From positions 1-50,637 of the forward strand of contig JAHJRN010000011.1 in the NCBI GenBank assembly GCA_018830865.1: a stretch of 50,637 nt of DNA. The letters are read 5' to 3'. This document shows positions 8,801 to 15,078 of the stretch, in pieces. The notes under the pieces were generated by a model. It was not told the DNA's origin. It did not search any database and saw only the letters and a program-made list of their open reading frames with translations. Each line of letters opens with the position of its first letter. Position 1 is the first letter of the stretch. The stretch comes from Patescibacteria group bacterium. Lineage in GTDB: Bacteria > Patescibacteriota > Patescibacteriia > 2-12-FULL-60-25. Made by a program: the position numbers and the translations under genes.

Positions 8801-9643
8801 CTATGTCGTCAACCCGAATAATCTAATCGCGTTGTCGGTCGTCTGTCGTGCGACCTCGTCGAACGCCATGCCGCGGAGCTCAGCGACCTTCTCGGCGACG
8901 AAGCGGACGTACGTCGGTTCGTTTCGGTCGCCGCGATGTGCCTGCGGCGCGAGCCACGGCGCGTCCGTCTCGATAAGGAGCCGGTCGAGGGGCATACGTT
9001 CGACGACACGGTGGATATGCGTCGCCGAATCCTGCGTCTTTTTAATCGGGAACGTGATGGCTCCCGTGAAGCCGAGATGAAACCCGAGGTCGAGCAATGC
9101 CTGTGCTTCGTCCCATGTCCCCGTGAAGAAATGCATGACGCCGCGTACGCCGCCCATCTTCGATTCTTCACGAAGAATATCGATGACCTCGGTCATGGCG
9201 TCGCGACAATGGATGACGAGCGGCAGGTCCAGCTCGCGCGCGAGGCTGATGTGGTCGCGGAATGCGTGGATTTGCCGGTCCTTCGCCACGTCGGGGTCGA
9301 GCCCCTCGTCGAAGCGGAAGAAATCCAATCCCGTCTCCCCTATCGCGACGATCTTTCCGGATGAGCGCGCGACGCGTGCGATCTCGTCGATGGAGTACTC
9401 CCCCGCTTCGCCCTCGTCCTCGTCGTGATATGAGCTCGTGAGATGCTCCGGATGGTACGCGACCGTCGCCCACACGCCTTCGGTCTTGTCCGCGAACGCG
9501 ACAGCCTCCTCGCTTAAACGCACCGACGTCCCGACCGTCACGGCCCAGACGTCGTCGCGACGCATGCGATCGAGTACGGCGTCACGGTCCTCGCGGTACG
9601 GAGGGAGATGGAGATGGCAATGGGAATCGATGAGGAGAGGCAT
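8801..9643 (-). CDS. tatD: TatD family metal-dependent hydrolase (DNase)
   Basis: A 280-aa TIM-barrel hydrolase. The metal ligands are visible: H8 and H10 in DSHCHLHL, Glu in AIGETGLDFF, His in LVIHCRDA, His in GVMHFFTGT and Asp in IETDAPWLAPQ. TatD proteins are Mg-dependent 3'-5' DNases/RNases. A small insertion (YHDEDEGEAGEYS, around residue 70) distinguishes it. Starts with MPLLIDSHCH, the standard family start. Confidence 0.95.
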   Translation of the reverse strand: MPLLIDSHCHLHLPPYREDRDAVLDRMRRDDVWAVTVGTSVRLSEEAVAFADKTEGVWATVAYHPEHLTSSYHDEDEGEAGEYSIDEIARVARSSGKIVAIGETGLDFFRFDEGLDPDVAKDRQIHAFRDHISLARELDLPLVIHCRDAMTEVIDILREESKMGGVRGVMHFFTGTWDEAQALLDLGFHLGFTGAITFPIKKTQDSATHIHRVVERMPLDRLLIETDAPWLAPQAHRGDRNEPTYVRFVAEKVAELRGMAFDEVARQTTDNAIRLFGLTT

Positions 9644-9652
9644 ATCAAGAGT

Positions 9653-9762
9653 CTGTCGTTGCGAGAAGCGAATCCGACGAGCGACGCGGCAACCTTACCG
9701 AACTCCTTCAGCCGAAGAATCAAGGTAAGATTGCTTCGTCATCGGATTCCTCGCAACGACGG
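9653..9762. repeat. Palindromic intergenic repeat, family A copy 1
   Basis: A 110-bp element beginning CTGTCGTTGCGAGAAGCGA and ending CTCGCAACGACGG. The ends are inverted copies, and an inner pair (GCAACCTTAC / GTAAGATTGC) is also inverted, so the whole unit folds as a long imperfect hairpin. A near-identical copy is at 47062-47170 and a diverged copy at 32491-32590. It fills the gap between cvpA and tatD. Confidence 0.85.
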
Positions 9763-9777
9763 ATGTTTTGGTTCGGA

Positions 9778-10251
9778 TCACAGCACCGCGCCGAGGATGA
9801 GGTCGAACGCGCGCGAGATGGCGCCCGCGACGACGGAGCTGTCGAGCATGGCCTTCAGAGACGCGATGAGATCGAAGTTCCTTACAATCCAGATGATGCC
9901 GCCGAGGATGATGATCCCCTCCAAGAAGCCGAGGATGGCGCCGAGGAGGCCGTTGATGGATTTCACGAACGGGAGGATGGACAGGATCTTGAAGACGCCG
10001 TCCGCGAGCTTGAAGGCCCACCCGATGAGGCGATTCACGACGACGAAGATGACGATGAACGCGACGAACCTCGCCCAGCCAGACGGCAGGAGGATGGCGA
10101 AGATGAAGGAGATGGAGATGGACCAGCTCCGCGCGATGATGAACCCGATGACGGCCCCGACGACGCGGCCTGTCGTATGGATGAGCCCATCCTTCCACCC
10201 TTGCCCGATATGGCCAAGGAGGATGAGAATCAGGATAAGTTCGACGAGCAT
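9778..10251 (-). CDS. CvpA family membrane protein
   Basis: A 157-aa protein with four hydrophobic helices and the CvpA-like layout: N-terminal ILILLGHIGQGWKDGLIHTTGRVVGAVIGF, then FVAFIVIFVVVNRLIGW, then the glycine-rich FVKSINGLLGAILGFLEGIIILG. CvpA proteins are small inner-membrane proteins of unclear biochemical role (colicin V export, envelope stress). It lies 14 bases after metG. A -10 box TACGAT in extended form (TGA before it, 10260-10265) ends 8 nt upstream, inside the gap. Confidence 0.85.
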   Translation of the reverse strand: MLVELILILILLGHIGQGWKDGLIHTTGRVVGAVIGFIIARSWSISISFIFAILLPSGWARFVAFIVIFVVVNRLIGWAFKLADGVFKILSILPFVKSINGLLGAILGFLEGIIILGGIIWIVRNFDLIASLKAMLDSSVVAGAISRAFDLILGAVL

Positions 10252-10265
10252 ATGCGCCTATCGTA

Positions 10266-11885
10266 TCACCCGCGGTCGAGGGGCGGAAACAGGATGGAGG
10301 GTTCCGGCAGGGCGGAGCCGGGTCGGAGACCGCCCCAGGACACCAAGGCGTCGATGTCTTTTGTCCGCTCCTCATCGAACGATTGGCCGAGCTGTTCGAC
10401 GATGCGCCGTGTGACGGTCGGCATGACGGGTTCGATGAGCCATGCGACGTTGCGGCAGTATTCGAGAAGGCTGTAGAGGATGACGCCGGTCGCGTCCATG
10501 TCCGTCTTCGCGAGCTGGAAGGGCTTCGTATCCTCGATGAACTTATTCGCCTGCAGAAGCCCAAAACGTCGTTCGTCCCCCGTCCCAATACCGTTCCACA
10601 GCGTCTCAAGGGCGAGGTCGAACCGCAAGGCGTCGGCATGCGCGTCGAAGGCCTTGCGCAGCGCCTCCACGCCCCGTTCGTCCGCGAACGTATAGGCCGG
10701 TTCGTGCGAGATGGCATGCGGCACTTTTCCGTCGAAATATTTTCGGCTCATTGCCACCGAACGGTTCAGGAGGTTGCCGAACGTGTTCGCGAGGTCGTGG
10801 ACGTAGCGTTCCTTCAGGCGTTCGCGTGAGAAGTCGCCGTCCTCACCGAACGGGATATCGCGTAGGAGAAAATAGCGGAGCACGTCGATACCGACGTCGC
10901 CGTATCCCTTCGCGAGCTCCACCGGGTCGATGGCGTTGCCGAGCGACTTCGAGATCTTCTGCCCGTCGATGGTAAAGAATCCGTGCGCGAATACGCGTCG
11001 CGGCAGTTTGGCGTTCCCATCTACGTCGCGCAACGCGGCATCGTGCTTTGCCGCACTCATGAGCATGGCGGGCCACAGAGCACAGTGGAACTTGATGATG
11101 TCCTTGCCCACGAGGTGCAGGTCGGCAGGCCAGATGTCCGCGAACGCGGCGTCGTCCGTCCCATAGCCCGCGACCGTCACGTAGTTGATGAGCGCGTCGA
11201 ACCAGACGTAGATGCGCTGGCTCTCGTCGCCCGGGACCGGGATGCCGACCTCGAGGCTCTTGGCCTCGCGTGACACCGAGAAGTCCGCGAAGTGATCCTT
11301 CACGTAGTTGCGGATCTCGTTGCGTCGCGCGTCAGGCATCACGAACTCCGGTCGATCCTCGTACAGTTTCAGGAGCGCGTCGCGGTACGACGAGGCCCGG
11401 AAGAAGTAGTTACGTTCCGTGATGCTCTGGAGCTCGGCGTTCGGATGCAGGGGACATCGTCCGTCCTGGACTTCCGTCTCGGTCTTGAACGCCTCGCAAC
11501 CGGTGCAGTACAGGCCTTCGTATTCAGCTTGGTAGATATCCCCGCTTTCCATCGCCGCCTTCCAGAACCGTTCGACCGCGGCGCGATGTTCCGCCGACGT
11601 GGTCCGGATGAACGCGTGGTCCGACAGCCCGAACGAGGACCAGGTCGTCTTCCATGCCTCGGCCATGCGGTCGAGGTAGGCGTTGAGGTCGGTCTCCCCC
11701 GCCTTGGTCATGGCCTTCACGTTCTTCTGGCTGTTTTCGTCCACGCCCGTGCTGAAGAGGACGCGGTCGCCGCGCAAACGCCGGAACCGCGCCATCGCGT
11801 CCGCGACCACGGTGGTGTACGCGTGGCCGATGTGCGGACGGTCGTTGACGTAGTAGATGGGCGTCGTGACGAAAAAGGTCTTCAT
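10266..11885 (-). CDS. metG: Methionyl-tRNA synthetase
   Basis: A 539-aa class I synthetase charging tRNA-Met. The HIGH motif is H18-I-G-H21, and the second signature is K310-I-S-K-S (KMSKS variant). A zinc knuckle is suggested by C127-x2-C130 and C144-x2-H147, a Cys/His variant of the four-Cys form. There is no C-terminal tRNA-binding EMAP/Trbp111 domain; the protein ends after the anticodon-binding helices. The ATG overlaps the rsmI stop (ATGA), so the two are translationally coupled. Confidence 0.97.
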   Translation of the reverse strand: MKTFFVTTPIYYVNDRPHIGHAYTTVVADAMARFRRLRGDRVLFSTGVDENSQKNVKAMTKAGETDLNAYLDRMAEAWKTTWSSFGLSDHAFIRTTSAEHRAAVERFWKAAMESGDIYQAEYEGLYCTGCEAFKTETEVQDGRCPLHPNAELQSITERNYFFRASSYRDALLKLYEDRPEFVMPDARRNEIRNYVKDHFADFSVSREAKSLEVGIPVPGDESQRIYVWFDALINYVTVAGYGTDDAAFADIWPADLHLVGKDIIKFHCALWPAMLMSAAKHDAALRDVDGNAKLPRRVFAHGFFTIDGQKISKSLGNAIDPVELAKGYGDVGIDVLRYFLLRDIPFGEDGDFSRERLKERYVHDLANTFGNLLNRSVAMSRKYFDGKVPHAISHEPAYTFADERGVEALRKAFDAHADALRFDLALETLWNGIGTGDERRFGLLQANKFIEDTKPFQLAKTDMDATGVILYSLLEYCRNVAWLIEPVMPTVTRRIVEQLGQSFDEERTKDIDALVSWGGLRPGSALPEPSILFPPLDRG

Positions 11886-12553
11886 GAGAATCGTGCGGGG
11901 GCGACGATGAGGACGAATTCCCCCTTGAGACTGCCATGGTGCAGGGCGTCGGCGACCGCGTCAATGGTGCCGCGGACGTACGTCTCGTGCATCTTGGTCA
12001 TCTCACGTCCGACGAATACGAGCCGATCGTCCGGTAGCGCGGCCTTCAGCTCGTCGAGCGCCTTCTCGATGCGATGCGACGACTCGAAGAAGACGGATGC
12101 ACCGTCGCGCGTCGCGAGGTCCGCGATGGCCGTCGCGCGGCCTTTCTTATGCGGGAGGAATCCCAGATAGGTGAAGTCGTGCATGGGGAATCCGCAGACC
12201 GAGATGGCGGTCGTGACGGCCGATGCGCCTGGGAGCGGCACGACCATGATGCCCGCCTCGAGCGCGGCCTCGACGAGCTTTCCGCCCGGATCGTTTACGC
12301 CAGGCGTGCCCGCATCCGACGCGTAGGCGACGTGTTTCCCCTCCTTCAACATCGCGACGACTTCGGTGAGCTTCCGGTCCGTCGCGTGTTCATGCAGGGA
12401 CACGAGCGGCTTCTCGATGCCGTAGGCGCGTAGGAGCTTGAGCGTCACGCGCGTGTCCTCGCACGCGACGACATCCGCGGCTTCGAGGGTCTCGAGGGCG
12501 CGGAGCGTGATGTCCTTGAGGTTGCCGATAGGCGTGGCGACGATGGAGAGCAT
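11882..12553 (-). CDS. rsmI: 16S rRNA (cytidine-1402-2'-O)-methyltransferase
   Basis: A 223-aa SAM-dependent tetrapyrrole-methylase-fold enzyme that 2'-O-methylates C1402 in the ribosomal P site. Signatures are ATPIGNLKDIT (6-16), CEDTR (31-35), ASDAGTPGVNDPG (about 78-90) and LPGASAVTTAISVCGF. Slightly shorter than E. coli RsmI (286 aa) because the C-terminal extension is absent. Confidence 0.95.
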   Translation of the reverse strand: MLSIVATPIGNLKDITLRALETLEAADVVACEDTRVTLKLLRAYGIEKPLVSLHEHATDRKLTEVVAMLKEGKHVAYASDAGTPGVNDPGGKLVEAALEAGIMVVPLPGASAVTTAISVCGFPMHDFTYLGFLPHKKGRATAIADLATRDGASVFFESSHRIEKALDELKAALPDDRLVFVGREMTKMHETYVRGTIDAVADALHHGSLKGEFVLIVAPARFS

Positions 12554-12567
12554 GATGGATGCGTTGG

Positions 12568-13179
12568 TCAGTACAGGCGCAGGATGGCACGGATGGTGCC
12601 GACAGCGAAGGAGATGAAGACGTCGAACGACCGTTCCGGCATTCCGCCGACCTCGAGTACGTAACGTCCGACGGAACCGCTTCGGTCCGTGACGGCGACG
12701 GCGTACGTCCCGTCCTGCGGGGTCACCGTCTCGATATGCGGTCCGAGGTAGAACGTGGTGAGGCTTGCAAGCATGAAGACCGCGGTCCGCGCGTCCCGCC
12801 CCGTCGTCCCGACGATGGCGCCGTTCGTTTCCCCGATCCCGATGCCGGGGTCCGTCGTCGGCGTGGGAAGGCCCGGACCGAAGACGACGAGCATCGGATT
12901 GGAATCGCGGTCCGCGACCGGCGTGCGGAGGGAGATACGGATAGGTGTCCCGCGCGTCGTCGTGAAGGTGTAGTAGTCCACGTCCCCCTCATGGTCGAGT
13001 CGGCCATAGACGATGCGCCGGATCTGCGGGTCCCGGAACACGCCAGACGCCTCGAGCGTGTCGAACGGCTGTTTCTTGAACGCGACACGGACCATGTCCG
13101 CCTTGAACGCCGCGATGCCGACCGCGATGCCTGCGAGCGCGAGGAGAAGGACGGATACGCGGAAGAAGAGGCCGACCAT
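12568..13179 (-). CDS. Membrane-anchored protein with PPC-like beta-sandwich
   Basis: A 203-aa protein with one N-terminal membrane segment (about residues 4-24) and an extracytoplasmic beta-rich domain. The stretch LDHEGDVDYYTFTTTRGTPIRISLRTP followed later by DGTYAVAVTDRSGSVGRYVLEVG resembles bacterial pre-peptidase C-terminal (PPC) domains. A second hydrophobic stretch (FDVFISFAVGTIRAILRLY) ends the protein. It has no enzyme motif. It is divergent from the lipoprotein gene at 13235. A -10 box TACACT in extended form (TGC before it) ends 9 nt before the ATG. Confidence 0.6.
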   Translation of the reverse strand: MVGLFFRVSVLLLALAGIAVGIAAFKADMVRVAFKKQPFDTLEASGVFRDPQIRRIVYGRLDHEGDVDYYTFTTTRGTPIRISLRTPVADRDSNPMLVVFGPGLPTPTTDPGIGIGETNGAIVGTTGRDARTAVFMLASLTTFYLGPHIETVTPQDGTYAVAVTDRSGSVGRYVLEVGGMPERSFDVFISFAVGTIRAILRLY

Positions 13180-13188
13180 GACGGTGAA

Positions 13189-13194
13189 AGTGTA
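13189..13194 (-). promoter_or_regulatory. Predicted extended -10 box for the PPC-like gene
   Basis: Minus-strand TGC-TACACT, ending exactly 9 nt before the ATG at 13179, predicts a nearly leaderless transcript. It shares the 55-bp divergent region with the -10 at 13223-13228. Confidence 0.5.
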
Positions 13195-13222
13195 GCATCT
13201 TCCGATAGGGCGACCAAGGCTG

Positions 13223-13228
13223 TATCAT
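13223..13228 (+). promoter_or_regulatory. Predicted -10 box for the lipoprotein gene at 13235
   Basis: TATCAT ends 6 nt before the ATG at 13235, which would put the transcription start at the A of the start codon. Confidence 0.42.
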
Positions 13229-13234
13229 GCGCTC

Positions 13235-13576
13235 ATGCGACGCCTCATCGCGCTGGCGTGTTCGATGGCCATCTTAGGCGTAGGCTGTGCGCACTCCGGT
13301 CCACCGCCGTCGTCTTCCGGACCGAGCGGTATTCCCCTCCTCCGCGTCGAGACGCCCGCGAACGGATCCGAGACGACGCTCGCGTCGGTCGACATCGTCG
13401 GCAGGACGGATGTCGGGCGCATCATCGTCGACGGATCGTCTCATGACGTGACGGATGGGCGCTTCATGGTCCCCGTCTCCCTCGTCGTCGGGACGAACAT
13501 GATCGCGCTCATCGCGGGCAACGGCCTCTCCACCACCACGCAATCCTTGCGCATCGAACGATTCAATACTCAATGA
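13235..13576 (+). CDS. Small secreted protein with Ig-like (glucodextranase-B-type) domain
   Basis: A 113-aa protein with a short signal peptide ending at a possible lipidation cysteine (AILGVGC, C18; the lipobox is imperfect). The single domain has the pattern P-A-N-G-S-E-T ... V-D-I-V-G-R-T-D ... I-I-V-D-G ... D-G-R-F-M-V-P-V-S-L-V-V-G-T-N-M-I-A-L-I-A-G-N. This matches the Ig-like fold seen in glucodextranase domain B and in many bacterial surface proteins. Its stop overlaps the next start (ATGA), so the two secreted proteins are probably co-translated. Function unknown; likely surface or wall-associated. Confidence 0.65.
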   Translation: MRRLIALACSMAILGVGCAHSGPPPSSSGPSGIPLLRVETPANGSETTLASVDIVGRTDVGRIIVDGSSHDVTDGRFMVPVSLVVGTNMIALIAGNGLSTTTQSLRIERFNTQ

Positions 13577-14286
13577 CTATGGACCGTCGTTACCTGCTCT
13601 TCGCGCTCCCCATCATCCTGATTCCGCTCATCGGCTTCGGTATCTGGAGATTCACGCATGGACCCGCATCTCCGGGCGCTCCCTCTGGGCAAGAAGCCTT
13701 CGAATCCGATGCCTATCTTCCGCCGGATCCGGAACCAGAAAGCGAGGAAGTCCGGAACCTGCGCGAACTGCTGGAGGCTATCACGACGTTCCAAGAAGCG
13801 ACGACGTTTCGTGCAAAGCTCTCCATCGATGCGGACGGCGGACGGACCACGGGACAGATCGACGTGATGAAGCCGGAGCGGTTCCATGGGACGGTCGAGA
13901 TCTCGAGCGAGGACCAGAACGGCGAGGTCATCGGCGTGGGAACGGATCTGTACGTCAAACAGGAGGACGGCACGTGGCTCAAGGTCCAGTCGCCGACACT
14001 TTCTGCCTCGCTGACGTCCGCCTTCCGGTCTGCCGTCGAGACGAATATCCAGTCGAGCCTGCCTGATAGCACGGTCGTCAGTAAGACACGGAATTACGGT
14101 CGCTCCTGCGACGAATACCGCACGACCGTGACGGACAAGGACGGCAACACGGCTGACCTCGCGGTCTGCGTGAAGGATGGATTGCCGATGTTCATCGACG
14201 CACGGGCTGATTCAGGAAGCGTCAATGTGGAATATTTCGACTACAACAAGCTGTTCGTCATCGAGAGACCGACGATCAAACGATAG
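13573..14286 (+). CDS. Membrane-anchored LolA/LppX-like protein
   Basis: A 237-aa protein with an N-terminal membrane anchor (about residues 7-26), a Pro/Glu-rich linker, and an extracytoplasmic domain. In that domain FRAKLSIDADGGRTTGQIDVMKPERFHGTVEISSEDQNGEVIGVGTDLYVKQEDGTWLKV has the alternating strands of LolA/LppX-type lipid-carrier folds. Two cysteines (CDEYRTT and AVCVKDG) could form a disulphide. It overlaps the preceding gene by 4 bases. Similar proteins bind lipids or lipoproteins; this role is only inferred here. Confidence 0.5.
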   Translation: MTMDRRYLLFALPIILIPLIGFGIWRFTHGPASPGAPSGQEAFESDAYLPPDPEPESEEVRNLRELLEAITTFQEATTFRAKLSIDADGGRTTGQIDVMKPERFHGTVEISSEDQNGEVIGVGTDLYVKQEDGTWLKVQSPTLSASLTSAFRSAVETNIQSSLPDSTVVSKTRNYGRSCDEYRTTVTDKDGNTADLAVCVKDGLPMFIDARADSGSVNVEYFDYNKLFVIERPTIKR

Positions 14287-14294
14287 GAAAGCAA

Positions 14295-14326
14295 AACGCC
14301 CCGGGAGCCGGAGCGTCGAGTCAGGG
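14295..14326 (-). terminator. Rho-independent terminator, copy 1 of a 32-bp direct repeat
   Basis: On the minus strand an 8-bp stem (CGCTCCGG / CCGGGGCG, one G-U pair) with loop CTC is followed by TTTTGC. The same 32 bases recur exactly at 14697-14728. This copy should end transcription of the 78-aa gene at 14394. Confidence 0.65.
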
Positions 14327-14343
14327 GGTGCACAGCGCCTTCA

Positions 14344-14400
14344 TCGTTTCGGGAACGCGGCGAGCCGCGTATCCGTCTCGAGGGTCTGCTTCGTCATTTC
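14344..14400 (-). other. Possible 18-codon peptide overlapping the end of the 78-aa gene
   Basis: An ATG overlapping the TGA of the 78-aa gene (ATGA) opens MTKQTLETDTRLAAFPKR and stops at a TGA. That stop again overlaps an ATG (MKALCTP, then stop). Both lie before the terminator at 14295-14326. This may be a decayed gene end or chance. Confidence 0.2.
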
Positions 14401-14630
14401 GGATGTGGGGCTGCCGTCTTCCGCGCATGGAGGACTTGCCAGACCCTGTCGTGGATTTCCATGATGGCGACCAAGGACCACACGGTCACAAGATATACGA
14501 TGAGTACGGCACCGGCCGCGAGGGCCAGGATGGCCGACTGATGGTCGCTCTGCGACAGGAGGGAGAGGACGCCTGCTATGAGGCAGATGGCGGCGATGGT
14601 CCCGACGATTTCTTTGACGATCGATTTCAT
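14394..14630 (-). CDS. Small two-helix membrane protein, unknown function
   Basis: A 78-aa protein with two membrane segments (about residues 5-25 and 33-57) and a short basic C-terminal tail. The start is supported by AGGGGGT 7 bases upstream of the ATG, a Shine-Dalgarno variant. The same GGGGGTAAC string precedes the 80-aa gene at 20302. I do not recognise the family. It is convergent with the gene ending at 14286 and has a terminator 68 bases downstream. Confidence 0.6.
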   Translation of the reverse strand: MKSIVKEIVGTIAAICLIAGVLSLLSQSDHQSAILALAAGAVLIVYLVTVWSLVAIMEIHDRVWQVLHARKTAAPHPK

Positions 14631-14696
14631 GTTGTTACCCCCTGTGAAGGTTCTCTCTAACGGTATGCACCCGACGGGTCCATCCGTCAAATGAAC

Positions 14697-14728
14697 AACG
14701 CCCCGGGAGCCGGAGCGTCGAGTCAGGG
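14697..14728 (-). terminator. Second copy of the 32-bp terminator repeat
   Basis: Exact copy of 14295-14326. Its upstream edge overlaps the stop codon of the disrupted membrane gene at 14723. Downstream of the stem the sequence is TTGTTCATTTG, a weaker T-tract than copy 1. Confidence 0.55.
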
Positions 14729-14941
14729 ATTGTCGCGTGGCGCGGATTCCGTCGTCGCGAAGTACGCGGCGGCGAGGAAGATGCCCGAGACGAACCCGGC
14801 GAAGAAGATGTGGAACGTCGAGTGGAGCTCCAGCGCACGGAAGACGATGCACGCGACAGGACGGCGCCGATGCCCAGGGCGACAATCGTCAGGTAGGCGA
14901 GGACGGCGCCGATTGCATGGCTCGCTGTCGGAAATCGACAT
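14723..14941 (-). pseudogene. Frame-disturbed small membrane protein, possibly PAP2-related
   Basis: An uninterrupted 72-codon frame starts at an ATG at 14941. Only its C-terminal half looks like protein (ACIVFRALELHSTFHIFFAGFVSGIFLAAAYFATT). For about 22 codons in the middle the protein-like sequence is in another frame: SHAIGAVLAYLTIVALGIGAVLSR, a clear hydrophobic helix with G/C third positions. Two compensating single-base indels would restore one two-helix protein. The order S-H-A ... S-R ... H-x3-H-I-x2-A-G faintly recalls PAP2 phosphatase motifs, but spacing and the Asp are off. Confidence 0.38.
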
Positions 14942-15036
14942 CCTGTTCCCTATTCCTTTCTTTTTGAGTCGAAGGTCTGGCCGGAAGATATCTGAAAAAT
15001 AGAAAAATGTCAAGGAATAGGCCAAAAACGTCGGGC

Positions 15037-15065
15037 TTGAACAAAATCCTTTAGCAGTCTATATT
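15037..15065 (+). promoter_or_regulatory. clpB promoter
   Basis: A sigma-70-like pair: -35 TTGAAC (15037-15042), 17-bp spacer, -10 TATATT (15060-15065). The -10 box lies inside the spacer of the CIRCE operator, so HrcA binding would cover it. The start point should fall near 15072, leaving about 7 nt before the ATG at 15079. Confidence 0.7.
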
Positions 15066-15077
15066 GGAGACTGCTAA
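15051..15077 (+). promoter_or_regulatory. CIRCE operator (HrcA site) of clpB
   Basis: TTAGCAGTC-N9-GACTGCTAA is a perfect 9+9 inverted repeat with the canonical 9-bp spacer. It differs from consensus TTAGCACTC-N9-GAGTGCTAA at one symmetrical position. It ends one base before the clpB ATG. HrcA itself is encoded at 37835-38542, whose own gene carries a second CIRCE. Confidence 0.92.
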
Positions 15078-15078
15078 T

